DNA from: Triatoma infestans | Taxonomy: Eukaryota; Arthropoda; Insecta; Hemiptera; Reduviidae | Assembly: GCA_011037195.1 (NCBI GenBank) | Contig: JAAEAF010000232.1 | Coordinates: 1 to 64,000, forward strand | DNA: 64,000 bases | Reading direction: 5' to 3' | Shown: positions 1-12,930 of the stretch, one piece after another | Layout of the letters: every line of letters starts with the position of its first letter | Position numbering within the stretch: the stretch's first letter is position 1 | Translations under genes and position numbers: made by a program | The notes under the pieces: generated by a model | What the model was told of the DNA's origin: nothing | Databases searched by the model: none | What the model saw: only the letters and a program-made list of their open reading frames with translations

Positions 1-640
1 TATAGAAGCCTACTTGTGCAGGAGTTTAACTATTGAGCACGTAGTGAAAAATTGAAAACCTGTCTCTCTAGCAATTGTATATATACAAATAGTTTTTTAG
101 TTTATTCTATTTTCGTTAAGATATTCATTCTTTAAAGTGTTTGTAATTATTCATATGTTTATTTAGAAGATATATTTATTTCTATTTAGAAGAAAATTTA
201 TTTTGTTTATATTGCTTTTATTTATTTTGTTAGTTGATAGTGTTCAAGATAGGAAATATTATTGTACACAATTGATGACAACTCTGCCTGACGGTGTTAA
301 GCACAAAGCCAAATTAGCTTTGAAGTTTTCTTCTGTTTATTTACATGTTATAAATCTTTGTCAATAAAGCATTTTTATTCCTGTTCTACTGAAAGTAGCT
401 GTGTCGTGAAGACAAATCTTATCTTATATTACTTGGAAAATCAATAATTATGTCTTCATTGTATTGTCCATAGTTTTACATTGAAATTACTGTAAATTTA
501 ATGCGAAAATGGATGAGTACGTTTTGATGGAAAGCTCTAAATAATTTTACATTTCTGCTTATTTCAGCCTGTAATAAAAATGTATAGGTGCAAATTTGTA
601 CGGATAAAATAGATATATTAAGAGTTTGTGGACCATGAGA
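1..640. other. AT-rich flank, no gene recognised
   Basis: No convincing coding frame is visible. A polyadenylation-like AATAAA lies near position 364, just after a short open stretch (about 280-360). This could be the 3' end of something upstream, but I cannot assign it. Confidence 0.3.
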
Positions 641-649
641 TTTGTGTAG

Positions 650-2240
650 TTTTATATTAATTTATATTATAGTTGTTGTATTTTTTTTGTAAATTAATTG
701 TCATTACTATCAGTAATTTATTTAGATTTTTTTTACATCCTATTTATTGTAAACTGGGTTTACTCTTAGACAAATAACAAAGCAAATGACAATACCGAGT
801 CCTTTTTCATTTGTCTGTAAATGAACATTGAAAGACTGCTCATTGCTTGCTTCCTTTTCAAAATATTTTCGATTGCTTTCATTCTCTTTTATTTATGAGA
901 CGAAGAAACTAGAATTTTGTTAAATTTTCACTTAATTCACTTTACTATCAGTTCACTTATACATCTAAATAATTAGTTCACTTTACACACCTACATACAA
1001 AACTAATACAATCTCTATCCAATGAAGAACGACCAAAAATTATATACCATATAAAATCAAATAACAGAAAAAAGCATATACATAAAGAAAGTTTAAAACA
1101 TCAAAAAATATGAGTAAAAATCTAGACAAAAATTAGGAAATATAATTAATTTATTAGGGTCACATCCACTTAAGCTATCAGCTTGTTGTGGGGTGTGAGG
1201 AATAAAATATAACCAACTTTTATACACCAAAATTAATAAAATAAATATATTACGGACTCCTGTAACAAACAGAAAATATTACCTTCTAATATTATAATAG
1301 TACATTTACGAAAGTTAAGTAATTTTGACTCAAATCAATAAAATATTAATTCATTGTCTCAAGCAATTTACGATATAAACATAATCAATACGTCAACATA
1401 GTCAATAAATGTACAACATAGTCAACAAATTTAAGAAGCGACCATTAATTGTCTATCTTATAATTTGAATTCATTGGAGAAATTTTTTACGACTGTTTAT
1501 CCGAGACCAACCACCAATGTAACATATTTTAACCCATAAGACCCAGAATTAGACTTCGATATTGCACTCAGTGAATTGTTATTCTCTGTCTCTAAGGGGA
1601 AAAATGAATAGGCTACAGGATTAGTCTTAAATTCTGATGAATGCTAAGTCTAGCATGGCTGCACTGCCAGACTCGAAGCCTGGACCGCCGTTTTGCTCGT
1701 CTGGCGTGCCGCCAGTGAGCTAATTCTTTCCCTTTTATTAATGGCGTAACTAGGATTTGGAAGACCATGCAAAGTCATATTCAAGGCCTTCAACAGTAAA
1801 AGAAAATGGTACAGTTACTTTTTTGTGCTACGCATTTATCATAATGTCTTTGTATTTTATTAATTCTTAAAATATATCTTTCTAATATCTAAATATTTAT
1901 ATATATCTTTCATACTTTGCAAATAAATAATAATGATCGTATAATATGTTATTATATTTTATGAATCAATAAAATATAATAACATATAATACGATCATTA
2001 TCATTTATTTGCAAATAAGAGAGATATAATTTTTAAAAACTAATTTGTGTGCAACACCAGGTGTAGAGGCTCCTGCAATGCGGACGCATGCACCTCTTAA
2101 TTAAGCCAATGAATGATACTTTTTTCGAAATTTACTTCTGTCTGCACATTTTATTCATTCATAAGGGAGGGCGCTACAGAATTTGTTGTTTCAAGTGCAA
2201 CCATCTCGCAGCGCCACATGACAATATTAGGATATGAAAC
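650..2240 (+). repeat. Unknown dispersed repeat, copy 1
   Basis: This stretch aligns by eye with 9470-10590 over most of its length, in the same order and orientation. Shared blocks include the 'gtaaactgggtttactc' region (about 750), the 'cattgcttgcttccttttc' block (841), the 'catacaaaactaatacaatc' block (about 996) and the 3' block around 2041-2230. Divergence looks like roughly 20-25 percent, with indels. No protein is visible. The copy contains a strong hairpin at 1917-2015. A degenerate tRNA-like segment in reverse orientation (about 1675-1725, ending 'gtgagctaattcttt') resembles the SINE head at 36720-36791. It may be an old non-autonomous transposon or a segmental duplication around the zinc-finger locus. 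Confidence 0.6.
1917..2015. repeat. Near-perfect 47-bp hairpin, 5-6 nt loop
   Basis: The left arm runs 1917-1963 and the right arm 1969-2015. The arms read from 'ttgcaaataaat' inward and back out to 'atttatttgcaa', with only one or two mismatches. The loop is 'gaatc' plus a base. The equivalent position in the second copy of the host repeat (about 10280-10360) keeps only a degraded palindrome. This suggests the hairpin is an ancestral part of the repeat. Confidence 0.8.
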
Positions 2241-3760
2241 TATTTTCTGTTATAAGCACAGGTTATGAATGTGTAAATACGTTGTTAGACGAAGTATGTA
2301 GTAAGTTACATTATTCTTCTTTAGTACCTAAGAGTAATGATGAATACTCGTTATTGCCAAAACCTGTCAAATTGCTGTTAACCTGTTACAACTGGCTTGT
2401 TTAGTACACAGTACATTGCAATTTTGTAATATTTAGAAGGAAACATGTATTACCAGGAAGCTGTAACATACAATTGGCAGGTATTTATCATTTTTCTCGT
2501 AGAAAATTAAATAATTCATATTATTATACGTATGATGAATTTCCGTATGTTTCTTCTGTCAGTTCTGCCTGTGGTACTTAGCTGTCTCATGAATACTTTT
2601 ATTTGCATTTACATTCCCAGTAGCGTCTGATAGAAAATTCAGTGAAGGCGAAATTACATGTTAGCAGCTGATGTAAGTATAAAGAATTTGATGTTAGACT
2701 ACGTAGGTTAGGTTTTTGCTTCCTGTTCATAATATTTTCGAAATTTGTTTTATTATGTTTCAAATTTTCTTAATTATGGTTTCACCAGAAACACATCATT
2801 TCACGTCTCCTAAAATGCTAATAGTGACTGGTGAGTGTGGATGGTACAGCAATCGCATCAAGCACTCGATAATATACATGAACCAGAATTTTTCAGTTTT
2901 TCACATTCCAGATTTTGTATCTGATACATGCAGCAAGCATTCTGAACTTAAAGTGAATCGTTGAATCGGTTTTCGAGATGGTTCCGACCAACTCAAAAAC
3001 CTATTGTGAAAAATCGTATTCCAGTTCACCGGTTTTCAGGGACCCCAAAACAAATATTTCCAATTTAAACGATCACAATGCTTTTGCCTACAAAAGAAGA
3101 AAATGTATAAAGCGGTGGTACCTACCCTCTTCGTGTGATTATATCACATTCTATAAGACAGCAACAATTTAACAAATTCTAATAATGGTTAACATTAACA
3201 GTTGTCAGAACCTCCATTTTTTCGGGAAAGTGTACCAAATAAAAATAATATATATTTATATCTGTGCAGATAATCCAAGTTTGATAGATAAAAGTTTTTG
3301 CCATTTCCGAGAAAATGAAAAATAAATAAATCCTCCGGTTAACCGATTTTCATCAGATTTGGAAGAATTGTTTCTAATTTACATTTAAATAAGTAATTTA
3401 GAAAACAAATTTTTCTGAAGTCTTAACTGAGAGGATGGCTGAAAGTTGCTGTTTCCCCAAAAGCTTCCAATAAATAATTTTCCTTGGAAAGAAACTTAGA
3501 CGATTATCTACACTAATTTAAATAAAATTGTTAGATTTTTCCAGAACATGGGACACTTTATGAAATTTGGGCCCTGAAAATTGTAAATCTTCTCCTTTTT
3601 GAGATTAGTATTGTGAGATATTTTGCATGCGCGCAAGATTATTCTTCATATCAGAGGCCCTCAAAGAAGTATTTCGCATGAAAACTCTTACTGGAAATAG
3701 GAGACAGTAATATATGGACGAGCTTTGCACGAAAACTTAGCGTATTCTTATAATTCACTG
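2240..3760. other. Non-coding stretch with relics of the 'cttccggtt' family
   Basis: No gene is seen; the short open frames here lack family resemblance or codon bias. Around 2955-3080 the order of 'gggaccccaaaac', 'atatttcca' and 'cgatcacaatgc' matches the 3' portion of the Helitron-like element at 8153-9152. Around 3200-3480 'cctccggttaaccgatttt' resembles its repeated internal unit. These are probably very old copies. Confidence 0.4.
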
Positions 3761-3765
3761 GAAAT

Positions 3766-4040
3766 ATTTTAACATTTGTGATAGATATTCAATTGTGATT
3801 GTACATTTCATTTATCTTAACCAAGAAGAATATTATACGTACCAATCTAGTGAATCACAATCAGTCGACTTTATCTTACTCCTCTTAATACAATTATACA
3901 TTATAAAATAACTTTTTTCCATTCGAAATTTGCTCCATTACACCAACATAAAGATACAGTGGAGGCATTTGCGAAACTATTTCAACATTTGTAATACATA
4001 TTTAATGATGATTGTACATTTCATTTCTCTTAATAGAGTT
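3766..4040. repeat. Short direct repeats left of the RT fragment
   Basis: A segment at about 3766-3822 ('tttgtgatagatattcaa' onward) recurs at about 3985-4035. The block at 3828-3950, containing 'caatcagtcgactttatctt', recurs at 4735-4860 on the other side of an RT fragment. They may be remains of a transposon terminal repeat or a local duplication. Confidence 0.5.
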
Positions 4041-4289
4041 ATATCTAGGCAAGTTTCCTAAACTTCCAACTATTGGTGACATATACGAAAACATGGTTAA
4101 TTTTTCATTAGTATTATCATCAAGCATGAACCAATTTCTGCAAAGAAAAATTTGAACTGAAAGAACTTGTCTAAATTTATTTATTCACTTTTTCTGAATT
4201 TATTTTCTCGAGGAAGTTGACCATTGGTGGTTTCATTTGATACTCCTGTTACAAAATGGTGTTATGTACTGAAAGTAGCTAATTATTTT

Positions 4290-4735
4290 CGGGTTTATTA
4301 TTATTGAGATTGGATCGTTGGATATCTGAAAATATTGTAAGTAATGAATATCAAGTGGGATTCCGAAAAGGGTATTCAACGATTGACAACATATTTAATT
4401 TGGTGAATGTTATCGGACTGCAAACTCTTTTAAAACGTCACAAAACATATGCGTTTTTTATAGATTTTAAGGCAGCATTTGACTCTCCGGATAGGAACAC
4501 AATTTTTTACAAATTATTCCAATTAGGAGCATCAAATAAATTTATAGAAGACGTCCGAGGGTTCATTGAAGCCGTGTATAGGTTTACGGAATCCGCAGTA
4601 TGGACTAAAAACGGGCTTACAGAGTCTTTTGAAACGACGGATGGATTGAAACAGGGTTGTCTACCTAGTTTATTTTCAATTTTCATGAATGATTTCCATG
4701 ATAATATTAGTGGAGTTGTTCTTATTTTCTTAAGT
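4290..4735 (+). pseudogene. Fragment of LINE reverse transcriptase
   Basis: A reverse transcriptase piece from a non-LTR retrotransposon. The frame shows 'EYQVGFRKGYSTIDNIF' (RT block 2a-type), then 'FFIDFKAAFDS' (motif A with the catalytic Asp), then 'TTDGLKQGC' (block 4), and then 'FSIFMNDFHDNI'. After that it runs into repeat sequence at about 4735, before any YADD motif. The fragment is therefore truncated at both ends and has no endonuclease. The motifs look like the RTE/craniofacial-development-type RTs common in arthropods, but clade assignment is a guess. The open frame continues to 4876 only by running through the flanking repeat. Confidence 0.75.
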
Positions 4736-4860
4736 AGAATATTATACAACCAATCTAGTGAGTCACAATCAGTCGACTTTATCTTATTCCTTTTAATACA
4801 GTTATACATTACAACATTAACAATTTTTTTTAAATTTCAAAATTTGCTCCATTGCCCTAA
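4735..4860. repeat. Direct repeat right of the RT fragment
   Basis: Second copy of the block at 3828-3950, in the same orientation, about 85 percent alike by eye. Both contain 'caatcagtcgactttatctt' and a following 'aaatttgctccatt'. The RT fragment lies between the two. Confidence 0.65.
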
Positions 4861-4876
4861 CAAAACTATACAATGA

Positions 4877-5573
4877 GGGCAAGTACCAACTACCAGGCAG
4901 ATACATTCAAGAGAGCGCCAAATATTGAACAGACCCACATGAATTTTAGTTTCCTCAGAATCAACGTTCCAAAGACAAGTGTTAGGGATTTTATATGTGT
5001 ACATAGTTCCTGAAGTTTAAATAATATCATTTGAACCGTTTCGAAGAAATCGCCAAAAAACATTCAGAAAAGTTGCACATCCAGTTGATGGATTCTGCCC
5101 GAAACCTCCCTGTTAGTTGCGGTGGAAATCCCAAAAAGTACACCAAATTTGGGTGAAATGCGTTGGAAATAAATAAACGGAAAGCCAAGTTTGAACGTTC
5201 TGCGATTTTTATGTTTTGAGGTATATTGTTAAAATTCACTCACATGCTATCGCCATAAAACATTTTTTGACAAAGGAAATAAAAAAAAGTAGTAAAGATA
5301 TTTCACATTAGGTTTCTCCCCGAGTGCATATACCTGAGATGGTCAAAGACTCTTTAGTTGGCAAGTGCTGAAAGCATACAAATTTCTAGGATATTGTTAT
5401 AATGTAATATAAAAATATCTATGACATTGTAATTATAACAATCTAGGATATCAAGATGTAACAAATATCTAGGATATTGTTATATTGCAATATAACTTTG
5501 CTTTTTGAATTTCTCCTAGATAAGGATGTGATTTCCATATTGTAAAAATTAAAAAATCTTCATAAAGCAATAA
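4877..5573. other. Upstream of the zinc-finger gene; relic repeat
   Basis: No gene is seen. About 5030-5330 resembles the Helitron-like family in the + orientation (compare 'caagtttgaacgttctgcga' with 8943 onward). At 5385-5490 the phrase 'atctaggatattgttata' is repeated, forming a short tandem AT-rich array. Confidence 0.4.
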
Positions 5574-8148
<2,575 letters not shown>

Positions 8149-8152
8149 AAAA

Positions 8153-8988
8153 AATCTGGTGTGAAACACTCACACAACTTTCTCTTACTCCAGTTCTCAA
8201 AATGATAATTGACAAATTTTATAGTTTGTGTACCACAATTTAATGAAATTCGTCGAAAACTGAAAAAACTGTTCAGTAAGCGCACTTCCGGTTTACTAAT
8301 TTTCTTGAAACTTGGAATTTCAGCCATCTATTTATTTCTAACTAATTATGTTTGAATGATTGAATTGTATAATCAACTTGGATAGCACTTTGATGAAAAT
8401 CTAACCCCACCCCTCCCCTAAAAGTGCCCTTAAAAGAATTTTCCCAGAGAAATGTTTTAGATAAAAGTTGTAGATCTTTGCATGTTTAGTTTATATACGA
8501 AGTTTCAAAAAATCGTCGGAGCCATTTTTGAGAAAATTGCGAAAAAGTGAAAAAAATCATTTAGTAAAGTGGTAAAGTAAACGCACTTCCGGTTATCCGA
8601 TTTTTTTTCAAACTCGGAATTTCAACAACATATTTAATTCTAATTAACATTATTTAGATGACAGAATTGTCTAATAAACTGAAATAGCAATTTAGATAAA
8701 AACCTAACCCCACCCCTCCCCCATAAGTGCCCTTCAGTGCATTTTCCCGGAGAAATGTTTCAAATAAAAGTTGTAGCTCTTTGTATGTGTGGTTGATGTT
8801 AAGTTTAAAGAAAATCGTCGGAGCCATTTTTGAGAAAATCGCAAAAAAGTAAAAAATCCAACTAGTAAAGTGGTACTTCCGGTTGAGGAATTTTGACAGA
8901 TAACGCAGTGTCAGATCCCACGGTGATACCTAAACGGAATATCAAGTTTCAACTTTCTACGGTTTTTCGTTTTTGAGCTATGCTGTTC

Positions 8989-9021
<33 letters not shown>

Positions 9022-9152
9022 GACCATTTGCTAAAAACCACTTTTTTGGACTCAGGGGACCTCAAAACGGATATTTCCGGCAAAAACTCGATATCGAAAA
9101 TTTGACACGATTACAATACTTCCTCTTACTAGGAGTAAGAGAAAGTAAAAAT
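8153..9152 (+). mobile_element. Helitron-like non-autonomous element, full copy
   Basis: The same sequence occurs reversed at 60468-61396, truncated at 41287-41794, and in both foldback arms. The left end is 'tctggtgtgaaacactcac', followed at 8177-8191 by ACTTTCTCTTACTCC. The right end has the exact reverse complement at 9132-9146. The right end also forms a hairpin (9123-9130 with 9134-9141, loop AGG). Inside are two related units of about 300 bp (8270-8560 and 8575-8860), each with 'cacttccggtt', a C-rich 'ccccacccctccc' and 'agccatttttgagaaaat'. A (CA)n run lies at 8996-9020. Offset inverted ends plus a 3' hairpin recall Helentron-type non-autonomous elements, but no transposase is present, so the class is inferred. 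Confidence 0.6.
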
Positions 9153-9159
9153 AGATAAC

Positions 9160-9470
9160 CTGGTATATAAAATGGATAATAAAGGCAGTTGTTTCTGACA
9201 GAATTTAATTCAAAATCAGAATTCATGTAAAATCAGAATGATCAAACACTCAGGTCGACTTTATTTTATGATGGCACTATCAAGCTTCCCTCTTCCAAAT
9301 ATTCATCTTATTGGCTAATTTTATCCTTATTGTATTTGACCAGAGTATAGCTTCCTTACACTGTTAAAACCTATGCTTTCAAAATCTCTCCTCTTCAGAT
9401 AATTTAAATCTTATAATGCTTATTAAGGATAGCTGATATATAGAGATTAAACTGTAAATATTTTTATGAG
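9160..9470. other. AT-rich spacer
   Basis: Nothing recognisable lies between the Helitron-like element and the second copy of the 650-2240 repeat. Confidence 0.4.
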
Positions 9471-10590
9471 ATTTATGTGCTTTTTGTTGTTGTATATTTA
9501 TTATAATTTATATTATTAATAATATAGTTACTATTGTTGTATTATTTTGTAAATTATCATTTATTACAGTCAATATATTGGCAATAAATGCAATTATATA
9601 CTATTAAATTATTTTTTATTAACCTCTTACTTACTGTAAACCGGGTTAACTCCTTTGCTGTAATAAGTTCAAAAAAGTGACAATACTAAGTTCTTTTTCA
9701 TTTGAGGTAAATTCCGTCCGTAAATGATCATTGCAATACTGGTCATTGCTTGCTTCCTTTTCAAAATATTCTCAATTCTTTTACTGTGTTTGAATTATGA
9801 GTAGAAGAAACTAACATTTAGTTTAATTGATCCCTTAATTCACTTTACCGTCAATCTGTAGACACACTTACATACAAAACTAATACAATCTCCATCTAAT
9901 GACCAACAACCAAAAATAATATACCAAATAAAATGAAATTTCCATCAAAATTACATACACATGAAAGATACTTATACACGGAACCGAAAAAATGAAGTAA
10001 AATCTAGATGAAAATTAAATATTAGTAAGTTTAAAGTAGCTATAGTTTCTTATTTTTAATTAAGGCGCTTTGACATCTAATGTCATTGGAGGCCGTGCGT
10101 TTTCAAGTGGACTGCCAGCGCCATGCATGCTAATCACCAGGCAACACTGCAGTGAGCCGCGCAAGTCCTAGGAAGAGGAACTTTTACTAGAGTAAAAGAA
10201 GGCCCATGCCAAGTTATAATCAAAGCCTCCAATAGTAAAAGAAATTATTACTGTTTTTTTATATATTATGCTGTTTATTATAATGTAATATTATTATATT
10301 TGTATCATAAATTGATAAAATGTAATATCATATTTTACGATCATTATTATTTATTAGCAAAGTAAAAAAGTTATAGGTTTAAAAACTAATTTGTGTGGAA
10401 CACCAGCTGCGGGAACCCCTGCGATGCCGTCGCTTGCACTTTATAATTATGGCAATAAATGTTACTATTTGTTCGCCTTTTACTTTTAATATGTGCACAT
10501 ATTATTCACTCATAAGGGCGGGAACTACAGGATTCGTTTCTTATAATTGCAACCACATTGCAGCGTCATTTGACAACATTTGAATATTAG
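9470..10590 (+). repeat. Unknown dispersed repeat, copy 2
   Basis: Partner of 650-2240, with the same order of blocks and a shorter middle. The final block ('ggcgggaactacaggattcg', about 10516, to 'tgacaacatttgaatattagg') matches 2165-2234. The hairpin present in copy 1 is degraded here (about 10280-10360). Confidence 0.6.
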
Positions 10591-10599
10591 GTTATAAGC

Positions 10600-12165
10600 A
10601 ATGGTTCCTCAACATGGCCTATCTCGAATCAATCCACTTTTTCTGTTCTCGAAATTAAATCGAAGGCAGTAACTTTAATTAACAAATCGTCTTCCTCGAG
10701 CTTTATTGAAATAATAGGAAGATTTTCGTCCTATACAAGATTACTTAGAACATTCGTTTACGTTTTGAGATTCGTGAACAAACTGAAAAGAGAATCAACC
10801 GCTAGACAGATAGGAACGCTGGGATTAAATGAATTGCATAAAGCGAAATTCACCTTGATACAGGCTACTCAGTGGCATCATTTTCATTTGGAAGTGCCTC
10901 TAAATAACTCCAAGAATACGTCTCTACACTCTTTGTCCCCATTTATAGATTCATGGTGAATTGTCAGGGTGGGCGGAAGGTTAACAAATAGTCCCTTAAC
11001 ATACGAGGCTAAATTTCCAATATTACTTCCTTATAAATCTCATTTCTCGGAACTCTTAGTCGATTACTATCATAAATGTTATTTACACGCGGGTCCTCAA
11101 CTCTTGTATTCATTAATTCAACGAAGTTATTGGATTATATCCGGTCGTCGGTTAATAAAATCTAGTATACGTCAGTGTGCAACATGCTCCAAATTCTGCA
11201 AGAAGGATATCACTCCATACATGAGTGACCTTCCACGAACAAGATTCGGCAGGGCAGATGTTTCATAAACACAGTCATAGACTTCGCCGGTCCATTTATG
11301 ACCAACCGTCGCAACTCGACGTTGTTAAAATCCTGTGTTGCCTTATTTGTCTGTTTGAGCACAAAGGCTGTTCATCTTGAAATCGTTTCTCAATTGGCAT
11401 CGGACGCGTTTTTCGCAAGTTTTGACAGATTCATTGCTAGGCGAGGACTGCGGTCGAAGATCCTCTCTGATCATGGCACAAATTTTATCGGTGCTGAGAG
11501 GTATCTAAGGAATTTGTACACATGGCTTAGAACCGAGGAAGTTCAGACCTCTATCAAGAACCATCTTAATAGCCAGCAAGTACATTGGGAATTTATCCAC
11601 CAGCAGCTCCTCACTTTGGAGGAATCTGGGAAGCAGGTGTTAAATCCTTTAAGCATCACTTGTATCGGGTGCTAAATGGGCGATCTTTTACTTTTGAAGA
11701 ACTGGTGACACTATCTACTCGTATAGAAGCCATTTTAAATTCACGCCCTCTTTATCCACTTTCCAATGCACATCATGAATATGATGTTTTGACTCCAGGA
11801 CATTTTTTGATTGGGGCTCCAATGGTGTCCTTGCCGGAGCATAATTTCCGAGAAACTCCTATTCATCGTTTATCCCGGTGGCAATTCTTGCAACAATGCA
11901 TTCAACACATATGGTCACGTTGGCGGAGAGACTATCTAAATTTCCTTCAACAACGGGTTAAGTGGAAGGAACAAATAGAGAATTTACAGGTAATACTTTA
12001 GTATTATTGAAGGAACCTAAGGCTTCTCCACTTCAATGGCCTACTGGCCGAATTATCGAAACTTATCCGGGAATTGATGGAGTGACCCGGGTTGTTAAAC
12101 TTAGGACTCCAAATGGAGAATATGTTAGGCCTGTCACACAACTAGCACCTCTGCTTCCAACTTAA
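10600..12165 (+). pseudogene. BEL/Pao LTR retrotransposon pol: integrase region, broken
   Basis: C-terminal part of a BEL/Pao Pol. It begins in the linker after RNase H ('LRFVNKLKRE', about 10770) and continues with 'VRVGGRLTNSPL'. The integrase zinc domain follows as H-x4-H ... C-x2-C ('HKCYLHAGPQLL', 'CATCSKF', about 11070-11200). The catalytic core shows 'VIDFAGPF' (first Asp, about 11276), 'LSDHGTNFIGA' (second Asp, about 11465) and 'GGIWEAGVKSF' (Glu, about 11620). The 'WPTGRI' and 'RVVKLRTPNGEYVRPV' end is typical of BEL integrases. It is broken by a TGA at 10957-10959 and by frameshifts near 11260, 11600 and 11990. Gag, protease and RT are absent, so the element is 5'-truncated. The copy is dead. 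Confidence 0.9.
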
Positions 12166-12261
12166 TGCAACCTGAATTTGTATGGTTATTCTGCACAACT
12201 TACATTGTATTCATTTTTATAGTTTAGCCGGATTTTTTCTACTAAAAAATGGTGGGCGGTA

Positions 12262-12764
12262 TGTTAAAGTTTATAAAAAAAAATCAGAGTTCAGCAGAAG
12301 TAGAACTTATTCTATTTATATAATACTTTCGTGTTGTAATTGTATGGAATCAAAGTCCACGCGCTGGCTGCAATTCTCTTACAAACAAATCAGTAGTCGA
12401 GCTGGGTCTGTCCGAGAGACACACATTTTGTTACATGTAATAGCGATACAGCGCCATTGGTGAATATTTTTCATCATTAGTTTTTCATCTCGTTAAGAGA
12501 AAACGGATCGTTGCACCCTGTGAACGATTCTTGTGGGGCCCCATCACGGCTCCGCACTCAAGTGTCTCTCAAGAGGATTTTTTTCTCATATATCTACATA
12601 CAAGATTCCTAGCTACCAGCCATTCAGACTCAGAGCCAACAGCCGCTTCATCTATCACTGCACCATCGTCCATCACTTTCCGTTTTGTTGTGAATATTTA
12701 TTTCATATTGGATTGAAGTATATAAGTGCCATACTTTTATAATTAACAAATAAACTATTGTGTT
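12262..12764 (+). mobile_element. Putative BEL 3' LTR
   Basis: About 100 bp after the pol stop there is a polypurine-like tract ('aaaaaatggtgggcgg', 12244-12259), then TGTTA at 12262, the usual start of BEL LTRs. A TATA-like 'tatataagtg' (about 12719) and an AATAAA (about 12750) lie near its right end. The left boundary is reasonable. The right boundary is set only by the start of the foldback element. No 5' LTR is in the window to compare. Confidence 0.5.
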
Positions 12765-12930
12765 AGTAGATGTAAAAGGGGCGTTCTAGGGCCATTTTTT
12801 TTGAGCCCCAGGCACTTATGAATTTACGCCCGAAGGCAGGGGTCTGGCGCGCGGCTACAAAATTACGATGAGACCCCCATCTGATTTTTAACCAGGGAAA
12901 AAAAATATTTTTGAGCCGGGAGATGGCATG
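12765..12930 (+). repeat. Foldback terminal block, left
   Basis: A GC-richer terminal segment including 'gaatttacgcccgaaggcag' and 'ggtctggcgcgcggct'. It is matched in reverse at 31230-31394. This is the most protein-free and least repetitive part of the arms, and the best probe for sister copies. Confidence 0.85.

Noticed and set aside
280..365. Last exon and poly-A site of an upstream gene
   Set aside because: An open stretch followed by AATAAA is present, but it is too short and shows no family resemblance.
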